A stretch of 13,375 nucleotides of DNA. It comes from Flavobacterium psychrophilum. GTDB lineage: Bacteria; Bacteroidota; Bacteroidia; Flavobacteriales; Flavobacteriaceae. Both the position numbers and the translations under genes were made by a program. This document shows positions 8,372-13,375 of the stretch, one piece after another (the stretch's first letter is position 1; every line of letters starts with the position of its first letter). The notes beneath the pieces were generated by a model that ran no database searches, was not told where the DNA came from, and was given only the letters and a program-made list of their open reading frames with translations. The stretch is from the NCBI GenBank assembly GCA_020720185.1, contig DYPB01000061.1, positions 1 through 13,375 on the forward strand, written 5' to 3'.

Positions 8372-10759
8372 ATGCAAAAAATGAATTATAATTGGTTCAA
8401 AAATAGAGGTTTAAATTTTATATCATATCTCAAATCCAATAAAAAAAAGTCAATTATTGGTTTTGCTTTTCTACTGATTTATTATTTTTCATTACCTATA
8501 AATTTATTTCAAACCCCATATTCTACCGTTATTGAAAGTGCAGAAGGAGAATTATTAGGAGCTAAAATTGCAGCTGATGGGCAATGGCGATTTCCTGCAA
8601 ATGATTCTGTACCTGATAAATTTAAAAAATGTATAGTTTATTTTGAAGATGAATATTTTTATAACCACTGGGGGTTTAATCCAATTGCAATGTATAATGC
8701 TTTGAAACAGAACAGAAAAGCAGGAAAAGTAGTTCGAGGCGGTAGCACGATAACCCAACAAGTAATAAGACTGGCAAGAAAAAATAAAGGGAGAACTTAT
8801 TTTGAAAAAGCAACTGAATTAGTACTTTCAACAAGCTTAGAATTTAGATATTCTAAAGACAAAATACTTAATTTGTATGCCGCCCACGCACCTTTTGGCG
8901 GTAATGTAGTTGGACTCGAAATGGCTTCGTGGCGTTATTTTGGTGTACAATCCAATCAATTATCATGGGCAGAAAGTGCTACGCTGGCAGTTTTACCAAA
9001 CGCTCCTCGATTAATTTATCCTGGAAAAAATCAAGAAAAATTACGGATAAAACGAAATAATTTATTGCTGAAATTGAAAAATAATGCCATCATTGATGAA
9101 CAAACTTATCAATTAGCAATTGCCGAACCATTGCCCCAAAAACCATTCGACTTACCACAAACAGCTTCTCATTTATTACAAAAAGTTGCTAAAAACGAAC
9201 CTCAAACTCGACTAAAAACCACAATAGAAATTGCCTTGCAAAACAGGGTGAATCAACTGGCAAAATACTATTACAATCAATACAAACAAAACGAGATTAA
9301 CAATTTATCCATAATTGTTGTAGATGTAAATACAAGAAATATTTTAAGTTATGTAGGTAATGCCCCAACTGATTTGAACCATCAAAAAGATGTAGATATC
9401 GTAGATGCAGCCCGCAGTACTGGCAGTATTTTAAAACCTTTATTGTATGCTGCAATGCTTGACGATGGTGAATTATTGCCCAATACTTTAGTAGCTGATA
9501 TTCCGACACAAATTTCAGGTTATACTCCTCAAAATTTTAATTTAACCTTTGACGGAGCTGTTCCTGCCAATAGAGCTTTGGCAAGGTCATTAAACATTCC
9601 TGCAGTTTTAATGTTGCAGGATTATGGCGTTCCTAAATTTTATGAAGAATTACAAAGGTTCAAATTGAAAAACATCAACAAACCTCCAAATCATTATGGA
9701 TTATCATTAATATTAGGTGGTGCCGAAAGTAATTTATGGGATTTGTGTAAAACCTATGCCAGTTTATCATCAACTATCAATTATTATAACAAAAATAATG
9801 GAAAATATCGTTCTAAAGAATTTTCTGAATTGAATTATAGTAAAGATAAAGAAGTAGATTTTGGAAGCGAATCAAAACAAAAAACAATACTCGGGGCTGG
9901 TTCTATATATCTGACATACAACGCAATGGAAGAAGTAAACAGACCAGAAGGAGATGAGGCTTGGAAATTTTATGACAGTTCACTAAAAATAGCTTGGAAA
10001 ACAGGAACAAGTTTTGGAAATCGAGATGCTTGGGCAATTGGTACAAATTCAAAATATGTTGTTGGAGTTTGGGTAGGCAATGCTACTGGCGAAGGCAGAC
10101 CAACATTAACTGGAGTTTCCACTGCTGCACCCATACTTTTTGATGTTTTTAATTTATTACCGAGACAAAATTGGTTCGTAACCCCAAGATTAGATTTAAC
10201 AGAAGTAGAAACCTGCAATTTAAGCGGATATTTAGCACAAGAGGATTGCCCGAAAAGCAAACAATTAGTTCCTTTAAGAGGAAAAAATACTAAAATTTGT
10301 CCTTATCATAAAATGGTCCATCTAGATAAAAAAGAACAATTTAGGGTTAATTCTAGCTGCGAAAGTATAGAAAATATGGTGTCTAAAAAATGGTTTGTTT
10401 TGCCTCCTGTTATGGAATGGTATTATAAAAACAACCATATAAATTATTTGCCTTTGCCTCCTTTTAGAGAAGATTGTGCAGGAACTCAAACCCCATCAAT
10501 GGATTTTATTTATCCAAAAACGAATAGTAAAATATATTTAACCAAAAATTTTAACTCCGAAATTCAACCTGTTGTATTAAAAATTGCACATTCTAATCCA
10601 AGTGCAAATCTTTTTTGGTATATTGATAATGAGTATAAAGGCAGTACAAAAAATTTTCACGAAATGTCAATTTTACCAACTGCTGGATTTCATTATATGA
10701 CCGTTGTTGATGAATTTGGTAACGAAATAAAACGAAAAATTCAAATTATTAGAGATTAA
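8372..10759 (+). CDS. pbpC: Penicillin-binding protein 1C
   Basis: Bifunctional class A penicillin-binding protein of the 1C type, polymerising and crosslinking peptidoglycan in the periplasm from a single inner-membrane anchor (about residues 27-46). The glycosyltransferase domain (GT51) shows FEDEYFYNHWG with catalytic E92, RGGSTITQQ (GGSTITQQ at 123-130), and ELVLSTSLEFRYSKDKIL. The transpeptidase domain has all three motifs: SILK with nucleophile S352 and K355, SLN at 406-408, and KTGT at 543-546. A Cys-containing linker (CNLSGY, EDCPKS, CPYHKMVHLD, SSCES, REDC) and a C-terminal PBP1C domain (about 700-795) are typical of PBP1C. The 795-residue length is near the E. coli protein (770). 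It sits 6 bases after the macroglobulin gene, the classic pairing. The start could also be the ATG at 8381; neither has a clear ribosome binding site. Its stop overlaps the stop of the convergent small feo gene. Confidence 0.96.
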   Translation: MQKMNYNWFKNRGLNFISYLKSNKKKSIIGFAFLLIYYFSLPINLFQTPYSTVIESAEGELLGAKIAADGQWRFPANDSVPDKFKKCIVYFEDEYFYNHWGFNPIAMYNALKQNRKAGKVVRGGSTITQQVIRLARKNKGRTYFEKATELVLSTSLEFRYSKDKILNLYAAHAPFGGNVVGLEMASWRYFGVQSNQLSWAESATLAVLPNAPRLIYPGKNQEKLRIKRNNLLLKLKNNAIIDEQTYQLAIAEPLPQKPFDLPQTASHLLQKVAKNEPQTRLKTTIEIALQNRVNQLAKYYYNQYKQNEINNLSIIVVDVNTRNILSYVGNAPTDLNHQKDVDIVDAARSTGSILKPLLYAAMLDDGELLPNTLVADIPTQISGYTPQNFNLTFDGAVPANRALARSLNIPAVLMLQDYGVPKFYEELQRFKLKNINKPPNHYGLSLILGGAESNLWDLCKTYASLSSTINYYNKNNGKYRSKEFSELNYSKDKEVDFGSESKQKTILGAGSIYLTYNAMEEVNRPEGDEAWKFYDSSLKIAWKTGTSFGNRDAWAIGTNSKYVVGVWVGNATGEGRPTLTGVSTAAPILFDVFNLLPRQNWFVTPRLDLTEVETCNLSGYLAQEDCPKSKQLVPLRGKNTKICPYHKMVHLDKKEQFRVNSSCESIENMVSKKWFVLPPVMEWYYKNNHINYLPLPPFREDCAGTQTPSMDFIYPKTNSKIYLTKNFNSEIQPVVLKIAHSNPSANLFWYIDNEYKGSTKNFHEMSILPTAGFHYMTVVDEFGNEIKRKIQIIRD

Positions 10760-10881
10760 CAACCGCAATTTTTACCACAATTTTTAATGTTTTTATCCTT
10801 TTTTGGAACACTTTTTCTAATCAAATAATACAATGCAAAAACCAGTGTGGCAAACGATAATAGCTCTTGAAAATTTTCCAT
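10756..10881 (-). CDS. FeoB-associated Cys-rich membrane protein
   Basis: Small 41-residue protein, last gene of the feo operon. Residues 7-21 (LLSFATLVFALYYLI) form one membrane segment, followed by a Lys-rich stretch and a C-terminal cysteine cluster, NCGKNCGC, with C35, C39 and C41. This layout and the position behind feoB match the FeoB-associated Cys-rich family (Pfam FeoB_associated), of unknown exact role. The positive residues after the membrane segment predict a cytoplasmic C terminus, so the cysteines could receive Fe2+ leaving FeoB or act in redox sensing; that is inference. The ATG at 10881 overlaps the feoB stop by one base (TAATG), pointing to translational coupling. A longer in-frame reading upstream lies wholly inside feoB and is not needed. 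The stop overlaps the pbpC stop on the other strand. Confidence 0.8.
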   Translation of the reverse strand: MENFQELLSFATLVFALYYLIRKSVPKKDKNIKNCGKNCGC

Positions 10882-12986
10882 TATTTTAGTATTTGATAGG
10901 TTACAAAAGCTACAAAATAGGCCAACCCAGACATCAATAATAGTTGTGCCAACGGCCATCGCCAAGAATTCGTTTCTTTTTTTGTAATTGCCAGTGTACT
11001 AACACATTGCATTGCAAAAGCATAAAACAACAACAGAGAAACTCCAGAGGCAAGATTGAATATTTTGTGTCCACTTTTTACATCAACCTCAGAAGCCATT
11101 TTGTTTTTTATAGTTTCTTCATTTTCATTTCCACCAACACTATAAATGGTTGCGAGCGTACCAACAAATACTTCTCGGGCAGCAAACGAACTGATTATTG
11201 CAATGCCAATTTTCCAATCATATCCCAAAGGAGAAATGACAGGTTCGATACTTTTTCCCATAACTCCAATATAGGAATGTTCTAATTTATACGAAGCAAC
11301 TTTATCCGGAATTACCGATGGATTTATTTTCAACTCGCTCGAATAAACCTCGTTTTCGATAATCTTTTGAGCGTTTTTAAAATCATCTCCTGGACCATAA
11401 GAGGCTAAAAACCATAAAATTACAGATATTGCAAGTATAATTTTCCCTGCTCCAAAAACAAATGATTTGGTTTTTTCAATAACATTAATGGCAACATTTT
11501 TAAACATTGGCAATTTATAATTTGGCATTTCTATTACAAAATAACTTTTGCTTTGCAGTTTCAAAACTTTATTTAAAAGATAAGCTGATAATATTGCTGA
11601 ACCAAAACCAATTAGATACAAAAACATTAGCGTTAATCCTTGCAAATTTACAATACCAAAAACCCTTTCATCAGGAATTACAAGTCCAATAATGATAGCA
11701 TAAACAGGCAATCTAGCAGAGCAAGTGGTGAATGGTGTAACCAAAATAGTTATCAATCGTTCCTTCCAATTCTCGATATTTCGGGTTGCCATAATTGCTG
11801 GAATAGCACATGCAGTACCTGAAATTAACGGTACAATACTTTTGCCCGAGAGTCCAAATTTCCGCATAATTTTATCCATCAAAAAAACAACACGACTCAT
11901 ATAGCCACTCTCTTCGAGAATAGAAGTGAATAAAAATAGACAGGCAATTTGTGGAATAAATATCAGAATTCCTCCTATTCCAGGTATAATTCCTTGCGAA
12001 ATAAGGTTAGTAAAACTTCCAGCTGGCAACTCTTTGGCAATATAAACACTTAAATTTGCAAACGATTCGTCTATAAAATCCATCGGAATTTTTGTCCATT
12101 CAAAAATAGATTGGAAAATACCAAATAAAATAAAGAAAAAGATTAAATATCCAAAAACCCTGTGTGTTAGTATTTTATCTAATTTTTCTCTAATTCCTTT
12201 GGCTTTAGAACTATCTACCGTTTGAGCAATTTTCAATACATTGTTAATAAATTGATAACGCTTGATGGTTTCTTTTTGCTGCAATCTTTTTAAGTCAGAA
12301 TGCGATTTGGTTGTTGAGCCTTGAACGGGATTTCTATCTAAATTCAGAAAATTAACATCGTGGGTAATAACCAACCAAAGTTTGTATAGCAACTGGTTTG
12401 GAAATGTTTTTTTGAGGTTTTCAAAATAATCTTCGTCTATACTCAAAGCATTCAAACAAGGTTCGGTAGAGATGCTTTTATATGTTGTAATCAAATTTTT
12501 TAGACCCTCAATTCCAATATCTTTTCGAGTACTAATCAGTGCAATTTTAGTTTTTAATTGTTTTTCAAGAACTGGTATATCAATGCTAATGCCTTTATAA
12601 GACATTCTATCGGCCATATTAATAACAAGAATCGTTGGAATTTCGAGATCTTTTATCTGTGTAAAAAGCAACAAATTGCGTTTCAAATTTTCTACATCAA
12701 CAATCAATAAAACAACATCTGGATAGAGTTTATCATTTTTGTTGAGCATCAATTCAACCACCATATTTTCATCTATCGAACTGGCATTCAGACTATAAGT
12801 TCCTGGCAAATCAATTATATTTGCCTTGTATTTGTTGGGCAATTTGCAAAAACCAATTTTCTTTTCGACCGTTATTCCTGGATAATTTCCTACTTGTTGA
12901 TTAAGCCCCGTAAGTGCATTAAAAACTGAAGTTTTTCCAACATTTGGATTTCCAATAAGTGCTACATTAATGTTTTGTTGGCTCAT
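10881..12986 (-). CDS. feoB: Ferrous iron transport protein B
   Basis: Inner-membrane Fe2+ permease with an N-terminal cytoplasmic GTPase domain; 701 residues, within the normal range for FeoB not fused to FeoA. G-protein motifs: G1 GNPNVGKTS (12-20), G2 T39 in GITVEKK, G3 DLPG (59-62), G4 NMAD (123-126), and G5 around STRKDIG. A helical linker of roughly 100 residues precedes the membrane part (about 275-701), which carries multiple hydrophobic segments. These include the conserved SGTACAIPAIMATRN and FTTCSARLPVY gate segments and the C-terminal FYAFAMQCVSTLAITKKET signature. Cysteines in these signatures are present, so the pore looks intact. The ATG lies 2 bases after the feoA stop and its own stop overlaps the next start (TAATG), so all three feo genes are tightly coupled. 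Regulation probably follows iron, as elsewhere, though I see no convincing Fur box. Confidence 0.97.
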   Translation of the reverse strand: MSQQNINVALIGNPNVGKTSVFNALTGLNQQVGNYPGITVEKKIGFCKLPNKYKANIIDLPGTYSLNASSIDENMVVELMLNKNDKLYPDVVLLIVDVENLKRNLLLFTQIKDLEIPTILVINMADRMSYKGISIDIPVLEKQLKTKIALISTRKDIGIEGLKNLITTYKSISTEPCLNALSIDEDYFENLKKTFPNQLLYKLWLVITHDVNFLNLDRNPVQGSTTKSHSDLKRLQQKETIKRYQFINNVLKIAQTVDSSKAKGIREKLDKILTHRVFGYLIFFFILFGIFQSIFEWTKIPMDFIDESFANLSVYIAKELPAGSFTNLISQGIIPGIGGILIFIPQIACLFLFTSILEESGYMSRVVFLMDKIMRKFGLSGKSIVPLISGTACAIPAIMATRNIENWKERLITILVTPFTTCSARLPVYAIIIGLVIPDERVFGIVNLQGLTLMFLYLIGFGSAILSAYLLNKVLKLQSKSYFVIEMPNYKLPMFKNVAINVIEKTKSFVFGAGKIILAISVILWFLASYGPGDDFKNAQKIIENEVYSSELKINPSVIPDKVASYKLEHSYIGVMGKSIEPVISPLGYDWKIGIAIISSFAAREVFVGTLATIYSVGGNENEETIKNKMASEVDVKSGHKIFNLASGVSLLLFYAFAMQCVSTLAITKKETNSWRWPLAQLLLMSGLAYFVAFVTYQILK

Positions 12987-12988
12987 AA

Positions 12989-13216
12989 TTATATAATTTC
13001 AACCTCAATTTTGGAAGCAGTTTCAACTCTAATAGCCAAATGTGAACCATTAATATCTAAAAAAAGCGGACAGCCTAGCGGTGCTATTTGCAATAATTCA
13101 ACAGTATTTCCTGGCAAACAACCCATTTCGAGCAATTTGAGTGGCACAACATCAATATCAAAATCTTTGACGATGGCTTTTTGTCCTATTTTTAATGATT
13201 GAATAGTAGTTTGCAA
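12989..13216 (-). CDS. feoA: Ferrous iron transport protein A (TTG start)
   Basis: Small cytoplasmic SH3-like protein that works with FeoB in Fe2+ uptake; 75 residues, normal length for FeoA. The family pattern is visible: LKIGQKAIVKDF near the N terminus, LLEMGCLPGNTVELLQ in the middle, then APLGCPLFL and a final strand HLAIRVETASKIEVEII. No ATG is available near the N terminus: the first in-frame ATG codes for the Met of EMGCLPG and would remove half the domain. An in-frame TAA lies two codons upstream of TTG 13216. TTG therefore seems to be the real start, placing LKIGQ at the usual position. It is the first gene of feoA-feoB-small Cys protein, 2 bases ahead of feoB, and has a perfect -7 box upstream. 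Confidence 0.93.
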   Translation of the reverse strand: MQTTIQSLKIGQKAIVKDFDIDVVPLKLLEMGCLPGNTVELLQIAPLGCPLFLDINGSHLAIRVETASKIEVEII

Positions 13217-13242
13217 ATCTTATTTAGATTGATTTTAAGTTG

Positions 13243-13250
13243 CAAATATA
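13243..13250 (-). promoter_or_regulatory. Bacteroidota -7 promoter box of the feo operon
   Basis: Read on the minus strand this is TATATTTG, an exact match to TAnnTTTG. It ends 26 bases before the feoA TTG codon, giving a leader of about 20 bases, in line with the other promoters here. I see no good TTG element at the expected -33 distance, so the promoter may be weak or activator dependent. Confidence 0.55.
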
Positions 13251-13259
13251 ATAATATTT
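13244..13259. promoter_or_regulatory. Inverted repeat overlapping the feo -7 box
   Basis: AAATAT-AATA-ATATTT is a perfect 6-base inverted repeat with a 4-base centre that covers the feoA -7 box. A repressor bound here would block the promoter, and feo operons are normally iron regulated (Fur or DtxR-like regulators). The repeat consists only of A and T in very AT-rich DNA, so chance is a strong alternative. Confidence 0.2.
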
Positions 13260-13335
13260 CTGATGCGAATTTTTAATAATCCAATATTTGTTCCGTTTCA
13301 CTTTAAAAATTTCTACTTCTTATTGTAATTTAAGA

Positions 13336-13343
13336 TATATTTG
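13336..13343 (+). promoter_or_regulatory. -7 box of the gene at the right edge
   Basis: TATATTTG is an exact TAnnTTTG match on the + strand. It lies 20 bases before an ATG at 13364, the same spacing as at argS. No TTG sits at a good -33 distance. It supports a gene divergent from feoA that begins at the window edge. Confidence 0.45.
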
Positions 13344-13363
13344 TATTCTCAAAAAAACATAGT

Positions 13364-13375
13364 ATGCCAATTTTT
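13364..13375 (+). CDS. Start of a truncated gene (first four codons)
   Basis: ATG CCA ATT TTT (MPIF) is the only part visible before the window ends. The call rests on the perfect -7 box 20 bases upstream, an A-rich stretch just before the ATG where a Bacteroidota ribosome would load, and the divergent arrangement with feoA. Nothing can be said about its product. Confidence 0.4.

Noticed and set aside
10761..10785. Imperfect direct repeat CCGCAATTTTTA / CCACAATTTTTA after pbpC
   Set aside because: It is the reverse strand of the codons for the NCGKNCG cysteine cluster, so coding sequence explains it.
10882..10965. An N-terminal extension of the small Cys-rich protein reaching into feoB
   Set aside because: It is an out-of-frame reading of the conserved feoB 3' end; the ATG at 10881 gives the TAATG junction and the normal length for this small family.
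10944..11285. A 113-codon + strand frame opposite feoB, and similar short frames at 11507-11822
   Set aside because: These are antisense to conserved FeoB membrane segments, and I recognise no protein family in their translations.

Overview
This AT-rich window reads as a chromosomal segment of a member of the Bacteroidota. The main reasons are near-perfect or perfect Bacteroidota -7 promoter boxes (TAnnTTTG) in front of argS, feoA and the truncated gene at the right edge, the lack of clear Shine-Dalgarno sequences, and the family-level flavour of the proteins: an arginyl-tRNA synthetase with a KMKSR signature, a very long alpha-2-macroglobulin with an N-terminal Ig-like domain, and a FeoA / FeoB / small Cys-rich protein cluster. 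Separate feoA and feoB genes make Bacteroides itself less likely. I cannot place it to genus.

Layout, left to right. argS (+, 35-1828) has its -7 box at the very left edge. It converges on scoB (-, 1935-2588), the B subunit of a 3-oxoacid CoA-transferase. scoB has no A subunit beside it, and its stop codon overlaps the start of a 24-codon reading frame (1864-1938). Divergent from scoB is a two-gene unit on the + strand: a 1878-residue alpha-2-macroglobulin lipoprotein with an intact Cys-x-Glu-Gln thioester motif (2729-8365), then pbpC, encoding penicillin-binding protein 1C (8372-10759), 6 bases later. Running the other way from the right is a compact ferrous-iron uptake operon: feoA (12989-13216, TTG start), feoB (10881-12986) and a 41-residue FeoB-associated Cys-rich membrane protein (10756-10881). 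The stop codons of pbpC and of this last gene overlap in a TTAA. At the right edge the first codons of a gene divergent from feoA are visible.

How the genes fit together. The macroglobulin and PBP1C form a known pairing: PBP1C is a bifunctional peptidoglycan synthase, and the macroglobulin is a protease-trapping lipoprotein thought to protect the envelope when the wall is breached. The feo genes form an Fe2+ importer: the FeoB GTPase/permease, its SH3-like partner FeoA, and a small membrane protein with a cytoplasmic Cys cluster. argS and scoB are housekeeping or metabolic genes unrelated to either.

I found no tRNA, rRNA, CRISPR array, insertion sequence or prophage, and no stretch over 300 bases lacks a gene. 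Most of the window is ordinary. The points that most deserve a second look are the 24-codon frame after scoB, the orphan state of scoB, the acidic-tyrosine loop in the macroglobulin, and the arrangement of the feo operon ends.
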